A stretch of DNA of 64,000 nt. Origin: Corynebacterium rhinophilum. GTDB taxonomy: Bacteria; Actinomycetota; Actinomycetes; Mycobacteriales; Mycobacteriaceae. Positions 41,232 through 49,310 of the stretch are shown here, one piece after another. Each line of letters begins with the position of its first letter. The stretch's first letter is position 1. The stretch covers positions 1 through 64,000 of the forward strand of contig NZ_JASPHQ010000015.1 in NCBI RefSeq assembly GCF_030227225.1. The letters are read 5' to 3'. Position numbers and translations under genes: made by a program. The notes under the pieces are model-generated. The model was not told the DNA's origin and searched no databases. It worked only from the letters and a program-made list of their open reading frames with translations.

Positions 41232-43589
41232 TCAAGTCACTGCGGACACCAGGGCGGCGACGAAGGCCGCGGCGGACGCTGCGGCCGCGAACCCGTCACG
41301 CACTCGCCAGGGGTGATCGGTGCGGAAGGTGCGCCGCGGATGACGGCCGAAGTTGCGCATCGCCAGGGTCATGGACAGCTTTTCGGCGCAGCGCACAGCG
41401 CTGACGAACAAGGGAAAGGCGATGCACGCGGGCGTCGTCGCGCGAATGAAGCCGGAGCGGAAAGACTGCCCCGGTCGCATCGAGCGCAATCTAATCGCCC
41501 ATGTCAGATGGGGGATTTCGCTGCGCAGGAACGCCGCGATGCTCACCCCGGAAATCGCTATGGTGCACCATGTGTAGGGAACCCGGAGGCGTTGCACCAT
41601 GGCGTCGAAAAGCTCCTCGACGCGCATGCACGCGGAGACCAGGACCGTCCCCGCGAACACGGCCGTCAGCAGCAGTCCGTGATGAATGCCGTGGCGGACG
41701 GCCTCCGCCGGATCCCCACCGCCGTAGAACTCGGAGCGCCACCCGAGCAGGCCGAAGAACACCCCGATCAACAGGACGAGGAGGACCTTCCCCGCCGTCG
41801 CCCGAACGTCGCGTTCCGCGATCGCAGCGAGTGCGAGGAACGCAACCCCCGTCAGCGCGAGAACGGCGTCTCCGCCGGAGAGCAGCCCGGCGACGAGAAC
41901 GAGCATCACCGCCGCGACGATCGTGATGGCGTTCAACCCCGCGCGCCTCCGAGCGTCGGATTCACCGGTCCAGGGGCTTTCGTCCCCGGACGTCCGTGCG
42001 CCGGCCGCGGGCAGTGCGCGATCCCGCCGGGACGACTCCGGGGCAGCCGGCACGTCGGTCGCGGGACCGGACCAGGCGACCTTCCCTTCGGCGACGATGC
42101 TCGCCCGATCCGCCCACGTTCGCGCGACACGGCGGTCGTGGCACGTGAACACAACGGTTCCGCCGGCCCCAGCGTATTCCGCCAGCGCATCCAGCACGGT
42201 GCGCGAGCTCGGCGAATCCAGGTGCGCCAACGGCTCGTCGAGAAGCAGCAAACGGCGATTGGCCGCCACCGCCAGGAAGATGCCCAACCGTCTTTTCTGT
42301 CCGCCCGACAGGACGAACGGCGAGACGGGGTCAAGTGCCCGGGGGCACAGGGTTTCCCGCAGTTTCCGCAGCTCATCGGCGCCGAGTGGCCCGTGCGGGT
42401 CCGTGCCGGCCAGCGCGGAGTCGATTTCTGCGGCGACGGTCGCGCGGGTGAACTGGTGCTCGGGGTTCTGGAACGCCCACGACGCGAAGGCGTCGGGGGC
42501 GCGCCGGGCTGGCTCGCCGTCGATCCGGAGGTCCGCTCCCGCCTTCATCTGGCCCGACAGCACCGCCAGCAAGGTGGACTTACCGGCTCCGTTGGTGCCG
42601 ACCAGGGCATGGATCTCGCCCCGTTCCAGTGTCAGATCGGCCCCATTCAGGATCCGCTCCCTGCCCCGGGCCACATGGGCTCCGGTCAAGGCCAGCAGTG
42701 GAACGGCGTCCGCCTCCGATTCCGGATCGGCGCCATCCCCGGCTCCCCGGGGCCTTCGCCGCCGGTCCGGACTGAGACGGTCCGGTGCCCCCGTGCCCGG
42801 CGTACTGGCGTCCGGCGCTCCGGCGGTCGCGGCCGACGTCGCAATGCCCTTCACCGCGATGCCCTCCGGCGCTCCGTGCGCGGCGACGCTCCCGTCCGCA
42901 TCGAGGATTGTCACCGTATCGACCCACCCGTCGAACGGGCGGAGGTCGTGCTCGATGAGCAGGATGACGCGACCCGGGGCCCGCAAATCACGGATGGCGG
43001 CGAACAGCGACCGGCGACCGTCCTCGTCGACGTGGGCCGCGGGCTCGTCGAAGATCATGACCTCCGGCGCCCTGGCCACCGCACCGGCGATGGCCATCCG
43101 CTGGCGTTGCCCACCCGACAAAGCCCACGGATCCTTCTCCGCGAGCTCTGACAGCCCGAGCTCCGATAGGGCCTCGGCTGATCGCTTGGCGACGATGCCG
43201 GCTTCCACGAGGGAAAACTCGAGGGCCATGGACACGTCATCGACGACTCGGAGCGTGAGCACCTGCGTCGCCGGGTCTTGCCCGACGAAGGTGACCCGGT
43301 CCCCGTCCACGGGGCGTTCGGTGCCGTCGGCATCGACGATGTGCACGAATCCGGCATGGTCGATGGGGATGTGCGAGGGGATCAGTCCAGCGATAAGGTG
43401 GGCCAGGCTCGTCTTTCCGCATCCCACGGGTCCCGTGATGGCGTTGATCGTGCCGAAATCGAAGGAGAGATCCACCATGTCGGGTGCCCATCGCCCATCG
43501 GCATGCCGCACGCCCGCGCCACTAACCCGTAACCGGGCCGGGGCCGTCCCGCGTGTCGCACCGGCGCACGCGGGTGCTCCGGCGGTCAC
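41232..43589 (-). CDS. ECF transporter energising module: two ATPases and T protein fused in one chain
   Basis: 785 residues from GTG 43589, overlapping the S-protein stop as GTGA; the longer open frame is antisense noise. ATPase 1: Walker A GPVGCGKTS (53-61), LSGGQRQR (158-165), VMIFDEP (177-183). ATPase 2: GTNGAGKST (331-339), LSGGQKRR (427-434), LLLLDEP (447-453). From about 550 to the end there are five or six helices with the cytoplasmic coupling segments (IRLRSMRPGQSF and MTLAMRNFGRHPRR) of an EcfT protein. A-A'-T fusions are less common than separate subunits. Such modules drive substrate-binding S proteins; here the S protein is the gene just upstream. Confidence 0.87.
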   Translation of the reverse strand: MTAGAPACAGATRGTAPARLRVSGAGVRHADGRWAPDMVDLSFDFGTINAITGPVGCGKTSLAHLIAGLIPSHIPIDHAGFVHIVDADGTERPVDGDRVTFVGQDPATQVLTLRVVDDVSMALEFSLVEAGIVAKRSAEALSELGLSELAEKDPWALSGGQRQRMAIAGAVARAPEVMIFDEPAAHVDEDGRRSLFAAIRDLRAPGRVILLIEHDLRPFDGWVDTVTILDADGSVAAHGAPEGIAVKGIATSAATAGAPDASTPGTGAPDRLSPDRRRRPRGAGDGADPESEADAVPLLALTGAHVARGRERILNGADLTLERGEIHALVGTNGAGKSTLLAVLSGQMKAGADLRIDGEPARRAPDAFASWAFQNPEHQFTRATVAAEIDSALAGTDPHGPLGADELRKLRETLCPRALDPVSPFVLSGGQKRRLGIFLAVAANRRLLLLDEPLAHLDSPSSRTVLDALAEYAGAGGTVVFTCHDRRVARTWADRASIVAEGKVAWSGPATDVPAAPESSRRDRALPAAGARTSGDESPWTGESDARRRAGLNAITIVAAVMLVLVAGLLSGGDAVLALTGVAFLALAAIAERDVRATAGKVLLVLLIGVFFGLLGWRSEFYGGGDPAEAVRHGIHHGLLLTAVFAGTVLVSACMRVEELFDAMVQRLRVPYTWCTIAISGVSIAAFLRSEIPHLTWAIRLRSMRPGQSFRSGFIRATTPACIAFPLFVSAVRCAEKLSMTLAMRNFGRHPRRTFRTDHPWRVRDGFAAAASAAAFVAALVSAVT

Positions 43590-44227
43590 CGGGTGACCCC
43601 GCGGCTGCGAAGCCCCTTTGCGACGGCAAAGCCCAGGACCAAAAACACCAGGCTCGATGCCAAGGCTACGGCGAAGCTGATCAGGGCCATGGGCGTGGTC
43701 AGCGAGTCGACGCCGACTGCGCGCGGGGCCATCGTTCCCATCAGCGCGGAGAACAACATCGCCGACGCCACGAACTGGGGACGCGTCCACCGCCGGTACA
43801 GGGTGACCATGAACGGAAGCTCGATGAGCAATCCTTCCACAATCAGCGCCCCGATTGCGGCGACGCCGAATGGGGTGGTCGCCGCGGACACGACGCCCAT
43901 GGCAAAGCATGCGATGAGGCTCGCGCCAGGCTTGCGGACGACGATGAGGGGAACAACGCACTGCAGGAACCACAACCCGAGCGTCGCCGCGACGAGATAA
44001 ACGTGGGCGATGCCGGCGAACACCTGCAGGTAAGTCAGGGGCACGATGATGAGAGACCCCGCGACGCCAATCGCGGCGGCGACGAGCATGTCGCGGGTGG
44101 ATGGTCGGCCACCCGCTGCGACCGGTGCGACGTGCACCAACCGCCCGTCATCCGTCTGCGACGCCACCGCGTCCCCGGCTCCCCCTCCGGAGAGGGGTTC
44201 TCCCGTCGATCCACGTTTTCCGTTCAT
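43586..44227 (-). CDS. ECF transporter substrate-binding (S) membrane protein
   Basis: 213 residues. A hydrophilic N-terminus of about 45 residues is followed by about five or six helices (MLVAAAIGVAGSLIIVPLTY, AHVYLVAATLGLWFLQCVVP, and so on). Size and topology, and direct coupling to the A-A'-T gene, identify an S component; the pattern resembles the YkoE/MptD-like group. First gene of the operon, right behind the iron-box promoter. The ligand may be the metallophore, the free metal, or a precursor; sequence does not decide. Confidence 0.78.
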   Translation of the reverse strand: MNGKRGSTGEPLSGGGAGDAVASQTDDGRLVHVAPVAAGGRPSTRDMLVAAAIGVAGSLIIVPLTYLQVFAGIAHVYLVAATLGLWFLQCVVPLIVVRKPGASLIACFAMGVVSAATTPFGVAAIGALIVEGLLIELPFMVTLYRRWTRPQFVASAMLFSALMGTMAPRAVGVDSLTTPMALISFAVALASSLVFLVLGFAVAKGLRSRGVTR

Positions 44228-44284
44228 CGTCGCCGCCTCGCTTCCGTTGCCGATTCCCGATCGGGAACACCACCTGAACCAGTA

Positions 44285-44303
44285 TTAGGTTAGGCAATGC
44301 TTA
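44285..44303. promoter_or_regulatory. DtxR-type iron box
   Basis: TTAGGTTAGGCAATGCTTA matches 14 of 19 positions of the DtxR consensus TTAGGTTAGSCTAACCTAA. The left half-site is perfect and the right is degenerate. It covers the -10 region of the operon promoter, so iron-loaded DtxR would block transcription. The nearest start codon is 58 bases away, at 44227. Confidence 0.7.
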
Positions 44304-44316
44304 TCGCATTACGCAA
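44287..44316 (-). promoter_or_regulatory. Promoter of the metallophore operon
   Basis: On the minus strand a -35 TTGCGT (44311-44316) and a -10 TAACCT (44287-44292) are separated by 18 bases. The -10 lies inside the DtxR-like box. Confidence 0.5.
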
Positions 44317-44339
44317 GGCTCAATTTACTGACCCTACCC

Positions 44340-45840
44340 CCTCACCCCCCGTTACCGTGATGGTGCCCCTCACGGGGCGCGGTCACCGGGCCCGGTATGG
44401 CTTATCTGCGTGAACATTTCCATAATCCGGGGGTGTTGCCACCGGACACCGGGGACAACCGCTGACAGCTAATAGGGACACGGACCAAACAGAGGTCTCG
44501 TCGTAACGTGGGTGCCTGCAACGGATGTCCAAGACACCGGCGACCAGCCGCAACAGAAGGACACCACCATGGAACCGTCCACAACACCCGAAATCATCAT
44601 CGGCCTCAATGTCGGCAAAACCGGCCACCATGCCTGCGCGCTGACCAACACCGGCGAGAGAATTTACGACAAACCACTGCCCCAAGACGAAGCCGCACGA
44701 CGCGAAATCTTCGCGTCCATGCAAGCCCACGGCAGCGTTCTCATGGTCATCGATCAACCCAACACGATCGGCGCCCTGCCCATCGCCGTGGCCCGCGACT
44801 GCGGTTGCACGGTCGGAGACCTCCCCGACCTAGCCATGCGAAAAGCAGCCGATCTCTACCCTGGACGATCAAAAACCGCCGCCGGAATGCATTCATCATC
44901 GCCGACACCGCCCGCACCATTCCGCACACACTGCGGGCAGTCGACCGCGACGACGAGACACTAGCAGCGCTGAAGATGCTCGCCGGATTCCACGACGACA
45001 TCGCCAAAGACGCCACCCGAACGAAAAACCGCCTTCGCAGCGTGCTCACACAGATTCACCCCGCACTCGAGCGCGTCTTTGCAGGCGAGATTCTCTCGCG
45101 CACGCTGGTGCTGGACTCGCTCATCCACTACGAAGGTCCGACAGAACTGGCCGCCGCAGGTCGAGGCCGGGTCCTGAAGTGGATGCGCAACCGCGCCAAG
45201 AAGGATCCTGCTTCCCTGGTTGACGCAATTTTCGCCGCCCTTGCCGAGCAAACTGTCACGGTACCCGGCACTGCGGCAGCAGAATTGGTCATTCCCCAGC
45301 TGGCGGCGAACATCAAAGCGCTTCTAGCACAGCGCGACACGATCGCCGGACAAGTCGAGGAGATGCTCGAATCGTTCTCTCTTACCCAGGTCTTGATGTC
45401 GATGCCCGGCGTAGGCATCGAGACCGCCTCTAGCATCTTGTTGTCCATCGGCGATTGCCAGGACTTCGCCGACGCCGCGCACTTGGCCGCTTACGCCGGC
45501 ATCGCGCCGACCACCCGGCAGTCGGGTACGTCGGCCCGCGGCGAGTTTCCCACCAAGGCCGACAATAAACAGTTGAAAAACGCGATGTTTCGATCGGCGT
45601 GGATCGCGTCGAACTGCCATCCCGCATCGCGCGACTACTACCTGCGTAAACGGGCTGAAGGACAGAAACACAATGCCGCGGTGATGTGGCTTGCCCGGAG
45701 CCGCTGCAACGTCATCTATGCCCTGTTGACTCGGTGTGAGTTCTTCCGAGAAATCCCTGCTAGAACCATCGCCACGGCTGCGTAGGCCGCTGCGCTGATC
45801 ACCGCCGGCCCGCACGATGCGGCCCGGCGATCAGTCATGG
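44340..45840 (+). mobile_element. IS110-family element, inactive
   Basis: A recombinase gene (44570-45785, pseudogene) with about 200 non-coding bases upstream and a hairpin downstream (CTGATC...GATCAG arms around CCGCCGGCC/GGCCCGGCG, 45795-45834). IS110 elements lack terminal inverted repeats, so the exact ends cannot be set; both limits are estimates. Confidence 0.6.
44570..45785 (+). pseudogene. IS110-family transposase (DEDD recombinase), frameshifted
   Basis: ATG 44570 begins MEPSTTPEIIIGLNVGKTGH. The frame is lost near 44870-44890 and the rest continues in another frame as RRRNAFIIADTARTIPHTLR to the end. The C-terminal Transposase_20 domain is clear (LMSMPGVGIETASSILLSIG, AAYAGIAPTTRQSGTS, KNAMFRSAWIAS). 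The normal family motif G-[IL]-D-V-[GA]-K has Asn instead of the catalytic Asp, and the usual RRDAFIIAD has RRNAFIIAD. With a frameshift and two likely active-site changes it is dead. Confidence 0.8.
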
Positions 45841-46113
45841 CTACCCCCATACGATGTACGTGAAAGTCTCGCCTGACTATTGACAATCCACATAGGGACC
45901 CCCACGCGAATCGGGACCGAGTGGCGGCCGACCCCTCGGCCCAACAGCGCCCGGGGCCGCGCAGAACCAGGTCCACCAGCGGTAGGCGATAGCGGCCTCC
46001 CGCACCGAAAGCTCCGTCCCCCTCCCCTGCCCTCCCCATCGCCTCACCCCCGTGATTTAGGAGGGGGAAGAGGGCGTTCGAGGGTTCAACAGCTCAAGCC
46101 CAGGACCGCCGAC
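45786..46113. other. Intergenic region between IS110 remnant and gapX
   Basis: 328 bases without a gene. It holds the IS110 3' hairpin (45795-45834), a G+C-rich stretch like the island, and near 46020-46070 a C-rich/G-rich inverted pair (CCCCCTCC... AGGAGGGGG) that could terminate gapX transcription. Confidence 0.45.
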
Positions 46114-47568
46114 TTAGAGCTCGTCGATGTGCTTGCGCTTCGGGTAAACACGCGGGCGAGCACCGGCAATCTCCTCAGCGATGCGAACGACCTGGTTGGA
46201 GTAACCGAACTCGTTGTCGTACCAGACGTAGAGCACCAAGTGCTTGCCGGAGGCAATGGTGGCGATGCCATCAACGATGCCGGCATTGGTATTGCCCACG
46301 AAGTCACTAGAGACGACCTCTGGGGAGGCAATGTAGGAAATCTGCTGGCGCAGATCCGAATGCAGGGAGACATTGCGCAGGAAGTCATTGACCTCATCAC
46401 GGTCGACTTCTTGCTCCAGCTCCAGGTTAAGCACCGCCATGGACACGTCCGGGGTGGGAACGCGGATGGCGTTACCGGTCAGCTTGCCTTCGAACTCAGG
46501 CAGGGCCTTGGCCACGGCCTTGGCAGCACCGGTGGCGGCAAGCACCATGTTCAGGCCAGCGGCGCGGCCACGGCGCTCGCCCTTGTGATAGTTATCAATG
46601 AGGTTTTGGTCATTGGTAAACGAGTGCGCGGTTTCCACGTGGCCGTGCGCCACGCCGTAGCGGTCATTGATGACCTTGAGCACCGGGGTGATGCCGTTGG
46701 TGGTGCACGATGCGGCGGAGAGGATCTTATCGTCATCGGTAATGGCGGAATCATTGATGCCAAAGACGATGTTTTTAATATCTCCCTTGCCCGGTGCGGT
46801 CAGCAGCACGCGGGCCACTCCCTTGGCCTTAAGGTGCTGGGACAGGCCTTCCTTATCGCGCCAAACACCGGTGTTATCTACCAGCACGGCGTTGTTGATG
46901 CCGTATTCGGTGTAATCAATCGTGGCTGGATCGTTGGCGTAGATCATCTGGATCTTCGTGCCATTGGCCCAGATAACCTGTTCTTCCTCGTCCACGCTGA
47001 TAGTGCCGTTGAAAGCGCCGTGGACGGAATCGCGGCGCAGAAGGCTGGCGCGCTTGATGATGTCCCCTTCGCCCTTATTGCGCACCACAATCGCACGCAG
47101 GCGCACGCCGCCGTAAGCTGCCTCGCGGGCGACGAGGATGCGGGCAAGGAGGCGGCCGATGCGGCCAAAGCCGTAGAGCACGACATCGGTTGGGTCGATG
47201 TCTTCACCGGCACCGACGATTTCCGTGAGTTCATCTTCGAGGTAGCGGCGCAGCTCATCTTCGCCCGACTCTTCAAAGCCCAAAAGGAGGCGTCCGACGT
47301 CGATGGATGCGGAGCTTAGGTTCATATCCGCAAGTTCGGACAGGATGGGCAGGGTTTCTGCCGTAGAGAGCTGGCGCTGGGCAATGCGGCGTCCGTAGCG
47401 GTGGGACTTAATGATGTCGATATCGGTCTGCCCAACCAACGGGCGGCCGAAGATGGTGGCGACGACGTTGTTATTGCGGTGCAGTTGGTGGATGAGGGGA
47501 ATCATCTGTTGCGCCAATTCCAGGCGCTCGTTCCAGTCATCATGTCCAATATGTGCGTTCGCAGTCAC
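46114..47568 (-). CDS. gapX: Glyceraldehyde-3-phosphate dehydrogenase, long GapX/GapB type
   Basis: 484 residues from GTG 47568. The N-terminal 125 residues are an extra helical domain found in the corynebacterial second GAPDH. The coenzyme fold follows (VVLYGFGRIGRLLAR, 129-143), then SAASCTTNG with catalytic Cys288 and the C-terminal WYDNEFGYSNQV. In C. glutamicum the equivalent enzyme works in the gluconeogenic direction, complementing GapA. This is the only complete copy; a 5'-truncated copy lies at 20186-21172. The central third is nearly identical between the two. Confidence 0.93.
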   Translation of the reverse strand: MTANAHIGHDDWNERLELAQQMIPLIHQLHRNNNVVATIFGRPLVGQTDIDIIKSHRYGRRIAQRQLSTAETLPILSELADMNLSSASIDVGRLLLGFEESGEDELRRYLEDELTEIVGAGEDIDPTDVVLYGFGRIGRLLARILVAREAAYGGVRLRAIVVRNKGEGDIIKRASLLRRDSVHGAFNGTISVDEEEQVIWANGTKIQMIYANDPATIDYTEYGINNAVLVDNTGVWRDKEGLSQHLKAKGVARVLLTAPGKGDIKNIVFGINDSAITDDDKILSAASCTTNGITPVLKVINDRYGVAHGHVETAHSFTNDQNLIDNYHKGERRGRAAGLNMVLAATGAAKAVAKALPEFEGKLTGNAIRVPTPDVSMAVLNLELEQEVDRDEVNDFLRNVSLHSDLRQQISYIASPEVVSSDFVGNTNAGIVDGIATIASGKHLVLYVWYDNEFGYSNQVVRIAEEIAGARPRVYPKRKHIDEL

Positions 47569-47631
47569 GAGGCTCCATCCATTTCTATTTCGGGGGTGGC
47601 TAGAAATCTTCGCCCCAAATTTTAGCGTGTA

Positions 47632-48627
47632 TCAGTGTTTGTTTTGGCATAGGGAGTCCAGAATGTCTGCGACACTACCCCCGCGGATTTTTGTCGCCGG
47701 CTCACCTACGAGGCAGTAGTCTACGGCGGCATCGTGCTGCGCTCGGCGTTCCTTGAGCACGGAATTAAGCATGGGATATACCGGGGGTAAACCGGGGTGG
47801 GTGCGGGTGTAGTCGGTCTCTAAGCCGCGCGCATGCCGCCCGGAAAAGGCGCGGGTGGATACGGTGGCCCCTCCGCGCCGGAGAAGCTTACGGTTGTAGT
47901 CACTGGTTCCGGCTTCTTTACTCAACAAGAAGGCAGAGCCGCACGATGCGGCGGCCACGCCGGGCAGGCTTAATACCTGGGTTACCTCTACTGCCGTGCG
48001 CAGCCCACCTGCGGCAATCAGCGGGATGCTCGGTGCGACGGCGTGGACGGCTTCGTGGACTGCGGCGATGAGATCTGGCAGGGGTCGATCGTCTGGAAGC
48101 GCGGTGCGGTCCCACGTGCCGCGGTGCCCGCCGGCATAAGGGCCCTGTACGCACAGCGCATCCACTCCCAGCTTGGCGGCGGCGCGGGCCTCGCCTGGCG
48201 TGGTGACGGTGGTCCAAGCCTCGGCACCCGCGGCGTGGATGCGGGCAAGCTGCTCAGAGTCAAAGGTGCCGAACATGGACCACACGACGCGCGCGCCGCC
48301 CTGCAGCGCCAGCTCGAGCTTGTCGTGGAAGCCAAAGGAATAATCGGGATCCGGTAGCGAGGCATCTTCGGCCGCGGCCAGTTCCGCGACGGCGGCCAAC
48401 TGCTCAGGAGTTAACGGATCCTGCGGGCAAAACAGGTTCACCCCAAAGGGGATGCCGGCGCAGGCATCAATCTGGCTGCGGGCAGAATCCACGCTGGCAG
48501 ACCCAAGCCCCAAGGTGCCAAAGGAGCCGGCCTGATGCGCAGCGCGCACCAGATCCACGGTGGTAGGCCCGCCCGCCATGGGCGCTGGTATTACGGTTCG
48601 GCGCAAAGATTGAATAACCTGGCTCAT
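47632..48627 (-). CDS. Nitronate monooxygenase / FMN-dependent 2-nitropropane dioxygenase family
   Basis: 331 residues forming a TIM-barrel flavoprotein: N-terminal IPAPMAGGPTTVDLVRAAHQ, GVNLFCPQ, the flavin/His motif VQGPYAGGHRGTW, and the phosphate-binding IAAGGLRTAVEV and ASCGSAFLL. These match class I nitronate monooxygenases, which detoxify propionate-3-nitronate and other nitronates. Upstream of gapX in the same direction, with 63 bases between. Diverges from pth at 48663 across only 35 bases, so promoters overlap or are leaderless. Confidence 0.88.
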   Translation of the reverse strand: MSQVIQSLRRTVIPAPMAGGPTTVDLVRAAHQAGSFGTLGLGSASVDSARSQIDACAGIPFGVNLFCPQDPLTPEQLAAVAELAAAEDASLPDPDYSFGFHDKLELALQGGARVVWSMFGTFDSEQLARIHAAGAEAWTTVTTPGEARAAAKLGVDALCVQGPYAGGHRGTWDRTALPDDRPLPDLIAAVHEAVHAVAPSIPLIAAGGLRTAVEVTQVLSLPGVAAASCGSAFLLSKEAGTSDYNRKLLRRGGATVSTRAFSGRHARGLETDYTRTHPGLPPVYPMLNSVLKERRAQHDAAVDYCLVGEPATKIRGGSVADILDSLCQNKH

Positions 48628-48662
48628 AGGAAACTACTGTACCGAGCTAGAAAGGCGCATTC

Positions 48663-49310
48663 GTGGCAGCTTTGAAAGATTTTATTGCCCGGTTTTTCGG
48701 CGGGCCCCCGCAAGCGCAGCAGGGGCAGGATCCGGCCGAGTTAGAAGCAGACTGGCTCATCATTGGCCTGGGCAACCCCGGGGCGAAATACGCCGCCACG
48801 CGCCATAACGTGGGATACATGGCCGTGGACGATGTGCTGGCCCAAGGCGGCGACGTGCTCGAGCCGGTGCGCGGGATGGACCTCGAGGTAGCCCCGCTGC
48901 GCTGGGGCGATACCCGCGTCCTGGCGGTGCGCACGACAACGTTTATGAATCTCTCCGGTGATCCGATTGCCCCGCTGGCGCAAGCTTTGGGAATTGCGGC
49001 GGACCACATCATCGTCATTCACGATGAACTAGATCTGCCTGCCAATAAAATTCGACTAAAGCAAGGCGGCAATGAAAATGGGCACAACGGGCTGAAATCG
49101 CTGACGCACAACCTGGGCACGCGGGATTATGTGCGCGTGCGCATTGGCATTGCGCGCCCGCCGAAGGGTTCGTCGATTCCGGATTATGTCTTAGCGCCTG
49201 TCGATGCCGGCCCCGGCTTCGATACCGCCATTGCGTCCGCCGCCGAAGCCGCCCGGCTCATCGCCACGCACGGGCTCGTACAAGCGCAAAACCGCATTCA
49301 TTCGCGCTAG
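48663..49310 (+). CDS. pth: Peptidyl-tRNA hydrolase, long subtype
   Basis: 215 residues from GTG 48663 with AAAGG nine bases upstream. A basic N-terminal extension (ALKDFIARFFGGPPQAQQGQ) precedes the enzyme domain: GLGNPGAKYAATRHNVGY, TTFMNLSGDP, VIHDELDLPANKIR, GGNENGHNGLKS. It is a different subtype from the other two (KSLTHNLGTRDY instead of RSTxKSLGTKDY). Its last bases overlap the convergent TrkA gene by four. Confidence 0.92.
   Translation: MAALKDFIARFFGGPPQAQQGQDPAELEADWLIIGLGNPGAKYAATRHNVGYMAVDDVLAQGGDVLEPVRGMDLEVAPLRWGDTRVLAVRTTTFMNLSGDPIAPLAQALGIAADHIIVIHDELDLPANKIRLKQGGNENGHNGLKSLTHNLGTRDYVRVRIGIARPPKGSSIPDYVLAPVDAGPGFDTAIASAAEAARLIATHGLVQAQNRIHSR

Larger units (their letters stand above)
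24943..44316 (-). other. Eleven-gene NRPS metallophore operon (whole unit)
   Basis: All eleven genes read leftward from one promoter at 44287-44316, and most junctions overlap by 4-8 bases. Order of transcription: ECF S protein, ECF A-A'-T fusion, AMP ligase, NRPS, reductase, Drr-type ATPase and two permeases, methyltransferase, two fused ABC half-transporters. Base composition is visibly richer in G and C than the flanking chromosome. The pathway inferred is an acyl- or aryl-capped bis-thiazoline related to pyochelin and yersiniabactin; see the separate entries. Confidence 0.8.
44228..44569. other. Intergenic region between the metallophore operon and the IS110 ORF
   Basis: 342 bases with no protein-coding gene. 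44228-44330 is the operon leader, promoter and iron box. From about 44340 the sequence belongs to the non-coding left part of the IS110-family element, with several self-complementary stretches such as GCCCCTCACGGGGCG near 44365. Confidence 0.5.

Noticed and set aside
41151..43151. Plus-strand frame of 666 codons opposite the ECF A-A'-T gene
   Set aside because: Antisense shadow without recognisable domains.
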